Positions 25,248 to 34,251 of a DNA stretch of 64,000 bases are shown piece by piece. The notes below the pieces were generated by a model, which saw only the letters and a list, made by a program, of their open reading frames with translations, ran no database searches and was not told where the DNA came from. How positions within the stretch are numbered: position 1 is the stretch's first letter; each line of letters begins with the position of its first letter. Position numbers and translations under genes: made by a program. The DNA comes from JALORV01 sp963754065 (GTDB taxonomy: Bacteria; Pseudomonadota; Gammaproteobacteria; Burkholderiales; Burkholderiaceae_F), in contig CAVWFH010000039.1 in the NCBI GenBank assembly GCA_963754065.1, positions 124,001 to 188,000 of the forward strand, written 5' to 3'.

Positions 25248-26262
25248 ATGAAGCTTGCCCGTTTCCCGAGAGTCCGGTTGACCCATGCGCCGACACCGCT
25301 CGAGCCGATGCCCAACCTCAGCAAGCTGCTCGGCGGTCCGCAACTCTGGATCAAGCGTGACGACTGCACGGGTCTGGCGACCGGCGGCAACAAGACGCGC
25401 AAGCTCGAGTACCTGATGGGCGAAGCGCTGGCGCAGAAGGCCGATGTCGTCATCACGCAGGGCGCCACACAGTCGAACCACGCGCGCCAGACCGCGGCGG
25501 CGGCCGCGAAGCTCGGCCTTGCGTGCGAGATCCTGCTCGAGGATCGCACCGGGTCGACAGAGGTCGACTATCGACTGTCCGGCAACGTGCTGCTCGATCG
25601 CCTGTTCGGGGCGACGCTGCATCATCGTCCGGGTGGGACCGATATGGACGCCGCGATGGCGGTGCGCGCAGACGAATTGCGCAGCACAAGGTCGGCGTCC
25701 GTACGTGATCCCCGGCGGCGGCTCGAATCCCGTCGGTGCGCTCGGTTACGTGACCGCCGCGCTCGAACTGGTCGAACAGGCCAACGTGGCGGGGCTGGAC
25801 ATCGACACGCTGGTGACAGCGACCGGAAGCACCGGCACGCAGGCCGGACTCGTCGCCGGGCTCGAAGGCTGCCGCAGCGGCATCCCGGTGCTCGGCATCA
25901 GCGTGCGGGCACCGAAGGCCGCGCAGGAAGAAAAGGTCTTCGCATTGGCGCAGCGAACGGCCGAGCTGCTACAGGTTCCCGGCGCGGTTGCGCGCGAGCG
26001 CGTCGTCGCGAACTCCGATTACGTCGGTGGCGGCTATGGTGTGCCGACCGACGGCATGTACGAAGCGCTCGAACTCGTCGCGCGTACCGAGGGCATCGTG
26101 CTCGACCCGGTGTACTCCGGCAAGGCGATGGCCGGGCTCATCGACCTGGTGCGGCGCGGCCACTTCGCGCGCGAGCGCAATGTCGTGTTCCTGCACACCG
26201 GCGGCGCGGTCGGCTTGTTCGGCTACCTGCACGCCTTCGCGCCGCGGCTGGCGTTGGTCTGA
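25248..26262 (+). pseudogene. dcyD: D-cysteine desulfhydrase, one frameshift
   Basis: A PLP-dependent D-cysteine desulfhydrase (ACC deaminase family), which breaks D-cysteine to pyruvate, sulfide and ammonia. The first 145 codons include the PLP Lys (GGNKTRKLEYLMG, Lys 49) and TQGATQSNHARQTAAAAA. At about 25683 the frame moves by one base: the codons for ADEL R continue in the next frame as AQGRRPYVIPGGGSNPVGA. An extra A at 25683 explains it exactly. The second part runs to the stop at 26260-26262 and carries the phosphate loop ATGSTGTQAGLVAG. Joined, it is about 337 residues, the normal family length. It may be a decayed gene or an assembly error; everything else looks functional. Confidence 0.88.
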
Positions 26263-26979
26263 TGCTCGGTGTCATCGGAGGCATGGGGCCGCTGGCCAGT
26301 GCGGATTTCTTTCGCAAGCTGATCGATGCGACGCCGGCGGCATGCGACGAGGATCACATTCCGGTTCTGATTCACTCGGTGCCACAGCTACCGTCGCGGC
26401 CGGCCGCCATTTTGCGCGACGGTGCGTCTCCGCTGCCTGCCCTCATGACGGCGCGCGACCGGCTGGTTGCGGCGGGCGCAACGATGCTCGCGATGCCATG
26501 CAACACCGCACATTACTGGCACACCGAACTGGCCGCGAACTCGGTCCTGTTTCCGCATATCGCTGATGCCGTCGCGGTCGAACTACCGCCGCACTGCCAC
26601 GCGCATAGGCATTATCGCGACGGCCGCGACTCTGGCCACGCGCATCTACACCCAGCGGCTCGACCCGCGCATCGAGTGGCTGGCGCCGGACGCTCACACG
26701 TTCGACAGCGCTGTGCAGCCCGGCATCGACGCGGTCAAGCGCAACGCGTCAGCCGACGGCGGCCGGATGCTGGAGCCAGTCGTCGCGAAACTGCTGGAAC
26801 GCGGCGCCGCATGCGTCGTACTTGCGTGCACTGAAGTGCCGTTGGCTCTCGACGCGATCGACTCGCCCCTGCGTGCTCAATGCGTCGACTCGACCGCGGC
26901 GCTTGCACGTTCCTGCGTCCGGCTCTGGCGGGAAAATGCAGCACAGTCGGGCCGTCCGGACACGTTGCCGAACCTATAA
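26262..26979 (+). pseudogene. Aspartate/glutamate racemase family protein, one frameshift
   Basis: An Asp/Glu racemase family protein. The first frame starts at the ATG overlapping the dcyD stop (TGATG): MLGVIGGMGPLASADFFRKL, with the first catalytic Cys in MLAMPCNTAHYWH near residue 83. Near 26600 the coding frame moves by one base (an extra base in or near GCCACGCGCATAGG). It continues RIGIIATAATLATRIY and the second catalytic Cys in VVLACTEVPLAL, ending at the TAA at 26977-26979. Joined, it is about 238 residues, normal for the family. Both catalytic cysteines survive but in different frames, so the encoded enzyme would be inactive unless the shift is a sequencing error or is bypassed. Confidence 0.86.
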
Positions 26980-26981
26980 TC
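26976..26981 (+). promoter_or_regulatory. Perfect TATAAT -10 box close to the aminotransferase start
   Basis: TATAAT overlaps the racemase stop codon and ends 7 bases before the ATG of the aminotransferase gene. There is no purine-rich ribosome site in the 7 bases between them. As for pncB, use of this box would give a leaderless transcript. The -35 region is weak. Confidence 0.45.
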
Positions 26982-26988
26982 GCCCGCC

Positions 26989-28191
26989 ATGCCCAAGCTC
27001 AGTCGCCGCGCCGAGGCCCTCGGCACCGAGAACGCGTTCGTCGTGCTGGCCGAAGTCAACCGGCTGATCCGCGGCGGTGCGGACATCGTCTCCTTCTGCA
27101 TCGGACAGCCCGATTTTCCGACGCCGGTCCACGTGCAGGACGCGGCTGTCGCTGCGGTGCGGGACGGGCGCCACGGCTACACACCCTCCGCAGGGATCGA
27201 TGAGCTGCGTGCGGCTGCCGCGCGCTCGATGGGGGCATTGCGCGGCATTGACATCAGTGCCGACGAAGTCGTCGTCGGCGCAGGCGCCAAGCCTTTCATC
27301 GGCTACACGATCGCTTCCGTAACCGACTACGGTGCCGGTGACGAGGTTATCTTTCCGGTGCCGGGCTTTCCGATCTACGAGTCGCAGATCGTGGCCAATG
27401 GCGCCGTCCCGGTGGCCCTGCCGTTGCGCGAAGCGCGCGCCTTTGCGTTTGATCCAGCCGAACTGGCCGCGCGCATCGGCGCGAAGACCCGGTTGCTGAT
27501 CCTGAACACGCCGCACAACCCGACCGGCGGGTTGTTGACGCGGAACGATCTCGACGCCATTGCGGAGGTGATGCGGTCGCATCCGGAGGTCTGGATCTAC
27601 GCCGACGAGATCTACAGCAAGCTGGTCTACGAGGGTGAGTTCGTCTCTATCGCCGCGCTGCCCGGCATGCGCGAACGCACGATCATTTCCGACGGCGCCT
27701 CCAAGACGTATGCGATGACGGGCTGGCGCATCGGCTTCACCGCCAACAAGACGCTGGCGCCGGTGTTCACACGCTGGATCACCAACACCGAGTCGTGCGC
27801 TTCGCAGATCAGCCAATGGGCGGCACTGCAGGCCCTGACGGGTCCGCAGCACGATGCCGAGGCGATGAAACAGCGCTTTCACACGCGACGCGACCTGATC
27901 GTCCGGCGCCTGAACGCGGTGCCGGGCTTTCGCTGCGCGAGTCCCGGCGGTGCGTTCTATGCCTGGCCGAACGTGACCGAGGCATGCCGCCTGATCGGCG
28001 CGCGCGACTCCGAGGAACTGCGCAGACGCCTGCTGCTCGAGGCCGGCGTGGCCGTGCTCGCCGACATACACTTCGGACCACGCGTCGAAGGCGAGGGGCA
28101 GCACATCCGCTTCTCCTACGCGACCAGCGAGACCGCGATCGAGCAGGGCGTGGACCGCATCGATGCATTCATGCGAAAGGCCAGCCGATGA
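26989..28191 (+). CDS. PLP-dependent aminotransferase, class I/II
   Basis: A 400-residue fold-type I aminotransferase of the aspartate aminotransferase superfamily. Marks are FCIGQPDFPTPVHVQDAA near residue 39, GHGYTPSAG-like HGYTPSAGIDELRAA, LNTPHNPTGGLLTRNDL near 172, YADEIYSKLVYEGEF near 204 and the PLP Lys in SDGASKTYAMTGWRIGF (Lys 239). Length is normal. It could act on aspartate, aromatic amino acids or alanine; the sequence alone does not decide. It follows the racemase gene by 9 bases and overlaps lutC by 4 bases (ATGA). Its start lies just after a TATAAT box and lacks a ribosome site. Confidence 0.93.
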   Translation: MPKLSRRAEALGTENAFVVLAEVNRLIRGGADIVSFCIGQPDFPTPVHVQDAAVAAVRDGRHGYTPSAGIDELRAAAARSMGALRGIDISADEVVVGAGAKPFIGYTIASVTDYGAGDEVIFPVPGFPIYESQIVANGAVPVALPLREARAFAFDPAELAARIGAKTRLLILNTPHNPTGGLLTRNDLDAIAEVMRSHPEVWIYADEIYSKLVYEGEFVSIAALPGMRERTIISDGASKTYAMTGWRIGFTANKTLAPVFTRWITNTESCASQISQWAALQALTGPQHDAEAMKQRFHTRRDLIVRRLNAVPGFRCASPGGAFYAWPNVTEACRLIGARDSEELRRRLLLEAGVAVLADIHFGPRVEGEGQHIRFSYATSETAIEQGVDRIDAFMRKASR

Positions 28192-28880
28192 CCTTCGACA
28201 CGACCAAGGCGCGCGACGAGATCTTCCAGCGCATCCGCGGGGCGCAGAAGCGCGGCGCGCCGGTGGCCGCTGACCGGGCCGCAGTCGATGATTACCTGGC
28301 ACGTCATCCGGCCGGCCCGCAACCGGCGGCCTATCCGGATCTGCAGGCGCAGTTCCGTGCAATGGCGGAGCGCATGGCGAGCACGGTCGAAACCGTGGCA
28401 TCGATCAGCGAAGCGCCGGCCGCGGTGGCGCGCTACCTGTCCGGCCAGAAAATCGCGCCGAATGTCGTGGCGTGGCCCGCCCTGCGTGACGTCGCGTGGG
28501 CAGGTGCCGGGTTGAATGTCGAGTTCCGACCGCCACGGCGCGACGAGTCGCACGGATCGGATATGGTCGGTATCACCGGCGCCTTCTGCGCCATCGCCGA
28601 GACCGGAACGTTGGTGCTGCTGTCCGGCGCCGATACGCCCGCTTCGACGCACCTGCTGCCGGAAACGCATGTCGCGCTCTTGCGGGCCGACCGCATCGTC
28701 GCGACGATGGAGGACGTGTTCGACCTGCTGCGCCGCGAGCAGGGTGGCGTCGAACGCATGATGCCGCGGGCAATCAACATGGTCTCGGGTCCGTCGCGCA
28801 CCGGCGACATCGAGCAGACCATTGTTCTGGGAGCGCATGGGCCGTATCGGGTCCACATCGTCGTGGCGTTGACTAACTAG
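28188..28880 (+). CDS. lutC: LutC/YkgG family lactate utilisation protein
   Basis: A 230-residue LutC-type (DUF162) protein, a subunit of the LutABC L-lactate oxidation complex in other bacteria. Recognisable parts are TTKARDEIFQRIRGA at the start, the NVVAWPALRDVAWAGAGLNV region, the conserved ITGAFCAIAETGTLVLLSG block near residue 125 and PRAINMVSGPSRTGDIEQTI near 190. lutA and lutB are not next to it, so it is an orphan here and may serve elsewhere. It starts with ATG overlapping the aminotransferase stop and is followed 13 bases later by the first Mrp gene. Confidence 0.9.
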   Translation: MTFDTTKARDEIFQRIRGAQKRGAPVAADRAAVDDYLARHPAGPQPAAYPDLQAQFRAMAERMASTVETVASISEAPAAVARYLSGQKIAPNVVAWPALRDVAWAGAGLNVEFRPPRRDESHGSDMVGITGAFCAIAETGTLVLLSGADTPASTHLLPETHVALLRADRIVATMEDVFDLLRREQGGVERMMPRAINMVSGPSRTGDIEQTIVLGAHGPYRVHIVVALTN

Positions 28881-28893
28881 CGGCAGGCCCAGC

Positions 28894-29370
28894 GTGCTGC
28901 GCCTGGTCAGTGCCTTTTTCGCCCTGTATCTGTTCTGGCTGGTGCTGTCCGGCTATTTCACGGCATTTCTGATGTCGGCTGGTGCCGCCTGCGCGATGGC
29001 GGTCGTGTGGTTCGCCCGGCGCATGGATGTGATCGATGCGGAAGGGCATCCCATTCAACTGGGCTGGCGCATCGTCGCCTACTGGGTGTGGCTGTCGAAG
29101 GAAATCGTCAAGTCCGCCTGGGATGTCAGCCGGATCATCGTCAATCCACGGTTGCCGATCAGCCCGACCCTGATCACGTTCAGGCCGAGCCAGAAGACCA
29201 CGGTCGGTCTGGTCATACACGCGAATTCGATCACGCTCACGCCCGGGACGATCACGATGGAAGCCGGACCCGGCGAATTCCTGGTTCACGCCCTGACGCG
29301 CGCCGGCGCCGAGGGTGTCACGACAGGCGACATGGATCGCCGTGTCAGCGCCTGCGAGGGTGTCGAATGA
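28894..29370 (+). CDS. mnhE: Mrp-type Na+/H+ antiporter subunit E
   Basis: A 158-residue inner-membrane protein of the MnhE/MrpE family, part of the multisubunit cation/proton antiporter. Two hydrophobic helices near the N-terminus (FFALYLFWLVLSGYF; FLMSAGAACAMAVVWF) are followed by the soluble domain with VKSAWDVSRIIVNPRLPISP and HANSITLTPGTITME, both typical. It begins with GTG at 28894. It is the first gene of a ten-gene run in the order E, F, G, DUF4040, B, C, D-like x2, small protein, D-like. The next gene overlaps by 4 bases. Confidence 0.92.
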   Translation: MLRLVSAFFALYLFWLVLSGYFTAFLMSAGAACAMAVVWFARRMDVIDAEGHPIQLGWRIVAYWVWLSKEIVKSAWDVSRIIVNPRLPISPTLITFRPSQKTTVGLVIHANSITLTPGTITMEAGPGEFLVHALTRAGAEGVTTGDMDRRVSACEGVE

Positions 29371-29654
29371 TGTTTGCCGCCGCGAGCGTAGCCGTGCTCG
29401 TCACTCTGTCGCTGGTGCTGGTGCGCGCGGCGCTAGGCCCAACGGTATTCGACCGTGCGCAGGCAGCGAACACGGTCGGAACCTGCGCGCTGATCCTGCT
29501 GGCATTGCTGGGCTTCCTTACAGGGCGACCCGAGTTTCTCGATCTTGCGATCGTGTACGGCCTGCTCAACGTAATCGGCACGATCGCGGTGCTCAAGTAC
29601 TTTCGCTATGGCGGCTTGGGCGACACCGGTGAAGAGCGCGAGGAATCGCGATGA
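29367..29654 (+). CDS. mnhF: Mrp-type antiporter subunit F
   Basis: A 95-residue protein with three membrane helices, of the MnhF/MrpF family. Typical features are LVLVRAALGPTVFDRAQAANTVG between helices 1 and 2 and the GRPEFLDLAIVYGLLNVIGTIAVLKYF helix. The ATG is in an ATGA overlap with the mnhE stop. The charged tail (GGLGDTGEEREESR) ends in an overlap with mnhG. Confidence 0.92.
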   Translation: MMFAAASVAVLVTLSLVLVRAALGPTVFDRAQAANTVGTCALILLALLGFLTGRPEFLDLAIVYGLLNVIGTIAVLKYFRYGGLGDTGEEREESR

Positions 29655-29980
29655 GCGTGCTGATCGACGCGCTGAGCTGGCTCTGTCTCGTGGCTGGCGG
29701 AATCTTTTGCATCATCGGCGCGGTCGGAATGCTGCGCATGCCGGATTTCTATACGCGGCTGCATGCAGCGAGCGTGATTGAGACGCTCGGGGGCGGGTTG
29801 ATCATGCTCGGGTTGCTGCTGCAGGCCGGGGTGACGCTGGTGGCCGCCAAGTTGCTCATCGTGGCCCTGCTGGTGTTCTTCATCAGTCCGACGGCGACGC
29901 ATGCTCTGGCCAAGGCCGCGATGGAGCGCGGCGTCAAGCCGCTCCTCGATCCACTGGAAGGGCCACCATCGAAGCGCTGA
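29651..29980 (+). CDS. mnhG: Mrp-type antiporter subunit G
   Basis: A 109-residue MnhG/MrpG family protein with three membrane helices. The family block GAVGMLRMPDFYTRLHAAS follows the first helix, and the segments TLGGGLIMLGLLLQAG and KLLIVALLVFFISPTATHALAKA follow. It starts with an ATGA overlap on mnhF. The last residues are basic and Pro-rich. It is required for assembly of Mrp complexes in studied bacteria. Confidence 0.93.
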   Translation: MSVLIDALSWLCLVAGGIFCIIGAVGMLRMPDFYTRLHAASVIETLGGGLIMLGLLLQAGVTLVAAKLLIVALLVFFISPTATHALAKAAMERGVKPLLDPLEGPPSKR

Positions 29981-29997
29981 TCATCAACGTTCTGCTG

Positions 29998-30510
29998 GTG
30001 CTGATGGCCGTGGCCGTGGTCGTGCTGGCGCGCGTCCGGAACCTCTTCGCGGTCATTGTCCTGTCGGGCCTCTACAGCTTCCTGATGGCGACTGTCCTGG
30101 TGGCACTCGATGCAGTCGATGTCGCGATGACCGAGGCGTCGGTGGGTGCCGGCATCTCGACAGTCCTGCTGCTCGGTGCGCTGCACCTGTGCAAGAGCGA
30201 GGAGGCGAAGCCGGTTCAAAAGCCCTGGCTGCCATTGATCATCTCGGCCGTGTGCGGACTGCTGCTCGTCTACGGCAGCCTCGGGCTGCCGGCGTTTTCC
30301 GATCCGACCGCTCCGATCCACACGCACGTCGCACCGCGCTATCTACAGGAGGGACCGAAGGAGACAGGTGTGCCCAACGTGGTGACGGCCGTGCTGGCGA
30401 GCTACCGCGGCTACGACACGCTTGGGGAGACCACGGTGGTGTTCACCGCAGGGGCTGGAGTCGTTGCGCTCCTGCGGCGCCGGCGCAGACGCAAGGAGCA
30501 ACCGAAGTGA
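29998..30510 (+). CDS. DUF4040/MbhD-MbhE type subunit of the Mrp module
   Basis: A protein of about 170 residues. Its first part matches the DUF4040/MbhD region, which in Mrp antiporters is the C-terminal part of MrpA (LFAVIVLSGLYSFLMATVLV, then DAVDVAMTEASVGAGISTVL). The second part resembles MbhE (THVAPRYLQEGPKETGVPNVVTAVLASYRGYDTLGE). In true MrpA these are fused to a large NuoL-like domain; here they stand alone, as in archaeal Mbh/Mbs clusters. The start is uncertain: the GTG at 29998 is the first usual start codon, but the frame is open with matching sequence (EALIINVLLVL) from about 29971, which may need an unusual start codon. The Arg-rich tail overlaps the next gene by 4 bases. Confidence 0.85.
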   Translation: MLMAVAVVVLARVRNLFAVIVLSGLYSFLMATVLVALDAVDVAMTEASVGAGISTVLLLGALHLCKSEEAKPVQKPWLPLIISAVCGLLLVYGSLGLPAFSDPTAPIHTHVAPRYLQEGPKETGVPNVVTAVLASYRGYDTLGETTVVFTAGAGVVALLRRRRRRKEQPK

Positions 30511-30932
30511 AGGGTGATCTGATCCTGCGGGTCGTCGCCAAGGTGTTCCTGCCGTTCATTCTCGTCTTTGCGCTGTACGTGCAGTTTCACGGCGACTTTG
30601 GTCCCGGCGGAGGCTTCCAGGCGGGCGTGATCGCTGCAGCTGCCGTTGTCTTCTACGCACTGATCTACGGCCTGGCGAATGCGCGCCGTGTGGTGCCCGA
30701 GCGCCTGGTGGAAGGCATGATGGCTGCGGGGGTGCTGATCTACGCCGGGGTGGGCCTCATGGGGCTCCTGCTCGGTGGCAACTACCTCGACTACTTCGTG
30801 CTCGACCGGGACCCGGTCGCCGGCCAGCATCGCGGCATCTTCTGGGTCGAGGTCGGCGTCGCGGTCACTGTGTCCGGCGTGATGCTGAAGATCTTCTACA
30901 TGTTCGCCGACCGCGGCAGGTTGGACGAGTGA
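30507..30932 (+). CDS. mnhB: Mrp-type antiporter subunit B
   Basis: A 141-residue MnhB/MrpB family protein with four membrane helices. The hallmark FHGDFGPGGGFQAGVIAAAAVVFYAL follows the first helix, and the last part has a VEVGVAVTVSGVMLKIFYMFADRG helix. It starts with GTG in a GTGA overlap with the preceding gene. Its place after the DUF4040 gene is the Mbh-type order (D/E then F). Confidence 0.93.
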   Translation: MKGDLILRVVAKVFLPFILVFALYVQFHGDFGPGGGFQAGVIAAAAVVFYALIYGLANARRVVPERLVEGMMAAGVLIYAGVGLMGLLLGGNYLDYFVLDRDPVAGQHRGIFWVEVGVAVTVSGVMLKIFYMFADRGRLDE

Positions 30933-31300
30933 GTATCGTCAGCCATTTCAGCTATGCAGTGACGATCTTCCTGATGATCGCCGGGCTTTTCATCGTCATT
31001 GCCCGCGGCAACCTGATCAAGAAGCTCGTCGGACTTGGAATTTTTCAGACTTCGGTTTACCTGCTTTACATCGCGCCCGGCAAGCTGATCGGGGGCACGG
31101 CGCCGATCGTCAGCGATGCGTTCAAGGTGTATTCGAATCCGCTGCCGCACGTGCTCATCCTGACGGCCATCGTCGTCGGCGTCGCGACGCTGGCACTCGG
31201 ACTGGCGCTGGTCGTTCGGATCCGGGAAGCCTACGGCAGCATCGAGGAGGACGAGATTCTCGATGCCGACCGAAGCGATGGAGTCGCCGACCGGCAATGA
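30929..31300 (+). CDS. mnhC: Mrp-type antiporter subunit C (NuoK-like)
   Basis: A 123-residue MnhC/MrpC protein, homologous to NuoK of complex I. Three helices are visible, with GNLIKKLVGLGIFQTSVYLLYI and the DPLPHVLILTAIVVGVATLAL-like block SNPLPHVLILTAIVVG. Conserved acidic residues in the helices probably belong to the proton path. It starts with GTG overlapping mnhB and overlaps the first D-like gene by 4 bases. Confidence 0.93.
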   Translation: MSIVSHFSYAVTIFLMIAGLFIVIARGNLIKKLVGLGIFQTSVYLLYIAPGKLIGGTAPIVSDAFKVYSNPLPHVLILTAIVVGVATLALGLALVVRIREAYGSIEEDEILDADRSDGVADRQ

Positions 31301-32781
31301 GTATCGCCGCGCACCTGCCTGCGCTGCAGGTTGTCGTTCCGCTGATCGCCGCTCCCCTGAGCGTGCTGCTGCGCGACCGACGGGCTGCGTTCGCTGTCGT
31401 GCTGGTTGCGGCCTGGGCCGCGCTCGCGATTGCCATCGCGCTGTGGCTGCAGGTTTCTGCGTCGGGTACGGTTTCGTACCACATCGGCAGCTGGGCGCCA
31501 CCCTGGGGCATCGAGTATCGGGTCGACCGCCTGACCGCGTTCGTACTTTGTCTGGTCTCCGGTGTGGCTGCAGTGGTCCTGCCCTACAGCTGGCCGAGCA
31601 TCGAACGCGAACTGCCGCGCGAGCAGCACTATCTCTACTTCACGATGTTTTCGCTGTGCCTGGCAGGGCTGCTGGGTATCACGATCACCGGGGACGCGTT
31701 CAACATCTTCGTGTTCCTCGAGATCTCCTCGCTCTCGACCTACGTACTGATCGCCCTGGGTCGGGATCGCCGTGCACTGGTCGCCGCGTACCAGTACCTC
31801 ATCATGGGGACGATCGGGGCGACGTTCATTGTGATCGGCATCGGCCTGCTGTACCTGCAGACCGGCACCCTCAACCTGGTCGACATGGGGCAGCGGCTGC
31901 AGTCAATTTCGGGGCACCGCAGCGTCCTGGCAGCGCTGGCGTTCCTCACGGTCGGGTTGTCGCTCAAGCTCGCGCTGTTCCCGCTGCATCAGTGGCTGCC
32001 CAACGCGTACGCCTACGCACCGTCAGCGGTTTCCGCGTTCCTGGCGGCGACCGCCACCAAGGTGGCGGTCTATGCGTTGCTCCGTTTCTACTTTTCCGTG
32101 TTCGGCGCAACCACCGTGTTCCGACAGTTGCCGATGGCCGAACTGATGCTCATCCTGGCACTGGCCGGCATGTTCGTCGCCTCGACCGTGGCGTGCTTCC
32201 AGGACGACCTGAAGCGCCTGTTCGCCTACTCCAGCGTTGCTCAGATCGGATACATCGTCCTTGGACTGTCGTTCGACTCGGTGACCGGCCTGACGGCAAC
32301 GATCGTGCATCTGGCCAACCATGCGGTGACCAAAGGTGGCATCTTTCTTTTGCTTGGCGCGGTCGCTGCATCGATGGGAGGCGTCACGCTGGCGCGTACG
32401 CAGGGCATGGGCCGTGTGATGCCGCTGACCAGCTTCGGCATCGTGCTGTGTGGCCTGTCGCTCATCGGCGTGCCGGGCACGGCCGGCTTCATCAGCAAGT
32501 GGTACCTGATCCTGGCCGCCCTGGAGCAGGGCCAGTGGTGGCTGGTGTTCCTGATCGTGCTGTCCTCCTTGCTTGCGGTGGTCTATGTCTGGCGATTCGT
32601 CGAGTCGGCCTACTTCAAGGCGCCGCGGGCGGACCTCGCGGATGTGCAAGGCGCCCCGGCATCGCTGCTGGTTCCGGCGATGCTGCTGGTCGCCGCGACG
32701 CTTTACTTCGGACTCGACACCTCCCTGACCGTGGGCGCAGCCGCGGAGGCGGCCGCCCAACTGCTCGGGGTGACGCGGTGA
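31297..32781 (+). CDS. mnhD: Mrp-type antiporter subunit D (NuoN/NuoM-like), first copy
   Basis: A 494-residue membrane protein of the proton-pumping antiporter-like family (NuoL/M/N). It carries the residues expected for pumping: Glu 142 in FNIFVFLEISSLSTYVL and Lys 224 in LSLKLALFPLHQWLPNAY, with a further Lys in TATKVAVYALLR. The family blocks DDLKRLFAYSSVAQIGYI and GVPGTAGFISKWYL are present. About fourteen membrane helices are expected. It follows mnhC with a 4-base overlap and is the most MnhD-like of the three large subunits. Confidence 0.93.
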   Translation: MSIAAHLPALQVVVPLIAAPLSVLLRDRRAAFAVVLVAAWAALAIAIALWLQVSASGTVSYHIGSWAPPWGIEYRVDRLTAFVLCLVSGVAAVVLPYSWPSIERELPREQHYLYFTMFSLCLAGLLGITITGDAFNIFVFLEISSLSTYVLIALGRDRRALVAAYQYLIMGTIGATFIVIGIGLLYLQTGTLNLVDMGQRLQSISGHRSVLAALAFLTVGLSLKLALFPLHQWLPNAYAYAPSAVSAFLAATATKVAVYALLRFYFSVFGATTVFRQLPMAELMLILALAGMFVASTVACFQDDLKRLFAYSSVAQIGYIVLGLSFDSVTGLTATIVHLANHAVTKGGIFLLLGAVAASMGGVTLARTQGMGRVMPLTSFGIVLCGLSLIGVPGTAGFISKWYLILAALEQGQWWLVFLIVLSSLLAVVYVWRFVESAYFKAPRADLADVQGAPASLLVPAMLLVAATLYFGLDTSLTVGAAAEAAAQLLGVTR

Positions 32782-34247
32782 TGGCACCTGCGACTCTCAT
32801 CGCAATGACGCTCGCCGTTCCAGTCGTCGGCGCCGCGTTCATTGCCGCCTTTCATCGACATCCCAATCTGCGGGAAGGCGCGACGTTGCTGACGGCAGCG
32901 TTGCTGTTCTTATGCGTGATCGCGCTGCTGCCACAGGTTCGCGGCGGGGCGCAGCCTGCTCTGCACCTGCTGGATGTCCTGCCCGGGTTGTCGCTGGCAT
33001 TCCGGGTCGAGCCGCTCGGCATGCTGTTTGCGCTGGTTGCCTCGGGTTTGTGGATCCTGAATTCGGTCTACTCGTTCGGGTACATGCGCGCCAATGGCGA
33101 GTTCCATCAGACTCGCTTCTACGTCTGCTTTGCGCTGGCGCTGGCGGCGTCGATCGGCATTGCCTATGCAGGCAACGTCTTCACACTGTTCGTCTTCTAC
33201 GAACTGCTTACGCTGATTACCTATCCGTTGGTCACTCACCATGGCACTCCAGAAGCCCGACGCGGCGGGCGCATCTACCTCGGGCTGCTGATTGGAACGT
33301 CGATGGTGCTGCTGTTGCCGGCGGTGATCTTCACCTGGCAGGCAGCGGGAACGACCGACTTCCAGCCCGGCGGAATACTCGACGGCAAGCTCCCGGCTGC
33401 CGCGCTGACGGGCCTGCTGGCGCTGTATATGTTCGGCATCGGCAAGGCGGCGTTGATGCCGTTTCACCGGTGGCTGCCGGCGGCCATGGTGGCTCCGACT
33501 CCCGTCTCCGCGCTGCTGCACGCGGTGGCGGTCGTCAAGGCCGGCGTATTCAGCGTGGTCAAGGTACTGGTCTATGTATTCGGTGTCGATGTCCTGGCTG
33601 CAGCCGCAGCGACGGACTGGCTCGTGATCGTTGCGGGCTTCACCATCCTCGCGGCGTCGGTCGTCGCGCTCCGATCGGACAATCTCAAGCGCCGGTTGGC
33701 CTACTCCACCGTGAGCCAGCTGTCGTACGTGGTGCTGGCGGCCGCGCTGCTGGCGCCGCTGTCGATCGTCGGAGCCGTGATGCACATTGCGGCCCATGCG
33801 CTGGGAAAGATCACCCTGTTTTTCGCGGCCGGCGCGATCTATACCGCAGCCCACAAGACCGAAGTCAGTCAGCTCGACGGCATCGGGCGGCGCATGCCCT
33901 GGACGATGGGCGCATTCGCGGTCGGCGCGCTGTCGATGATCGGCCTGCCGCCCGCGGCGGGATTCATCAGCAAGTGGTACATGCTGGCCGGCGCGATGGC
34001 GGCTGCCCAATGGCTGGCCGTTGCCGTGATCATCGCCAGTACGCTGCTCAACGCAGGCTACTTCCTGCCGATCGTCTACCGTGCTTTCTTCCGCAGGCCG
34101 GATGCGACCGGGCACGACCATCCGCATGGCGAGGCCCCGCTGGCAATGGTGATCGCGCTGACCGTCACCGCTGCCGGCACGGTGTTGCTGTTCTTCCTGC
34201 CGGACGTTCCGCTCGCGCTCGCGCGGCAACTGATCGGCAAGGGGTGA
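32781..34247 (+). CDS. Antiporter-like membrane subunit (NuoM/MnhD-like), second copy
   Basis: A 488-residue antiporter-like subunit. The pumping residues are kept: Glu 141 in FTLFVFYELLTLITYPL and Lys 222 in FGIGKAALMPFHRWLPAAM, with a further Lys in HAVAVVKAGVFSVVKVL. Family blocks are SDNLKRRLAYSTVSQLSY and GLPPAAGFISKWYML. The insert PEARRGGRIYLGLLI is typical of the NuoL/MrpA-like branch, so it may stand in for the missing N-terminal MrpA domain. The ATG overlaps the preceding stop by one base (TGATG). Confidence 0.92.
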   Translation: MAPATLIAMTLAVPVVGAAFIAAFHRHPNLREGATLLTAALLFLCVIALLPQVRGGAQPALHLLDVLPGLSLAFRVEPLGMLFALVASGLWILNSVYSFGYMRANGEFHQTRFYVCFALALAASIGIAYAGNVFTLFVFYELLTLITYPLVTHHGTPEARRGGRIYLGLLIGTSMVLLLPAVIFTWQAAGTTDFQPGGILDGKLPAAALTGLLALYMFGIGKAALMPFHRWLPAAMVAPTPVSALLHAVAVVKAGVFSVVKVLVYVFGVDVLAAAAATDWLVIVAGFTILAASVVALRSDNLKRRLAYSTVSQLSYVVLAAALLAPLSIVGAVMHIAAHALGKITLFFAAGAIYTAAHKTEVSQLDGIGRRMPWTMGAFAVGALSMIGLPPAAGFISKWYMLAGAMAAAQWLAVAVIIASTLLNAGYFLPIVYRAFFRRPDATGHDHPHGEAPLAMVIALTVTAAGTVLLFFLPDVPLALARQLIGKG

Positions 34248-34251
34248 CCCG

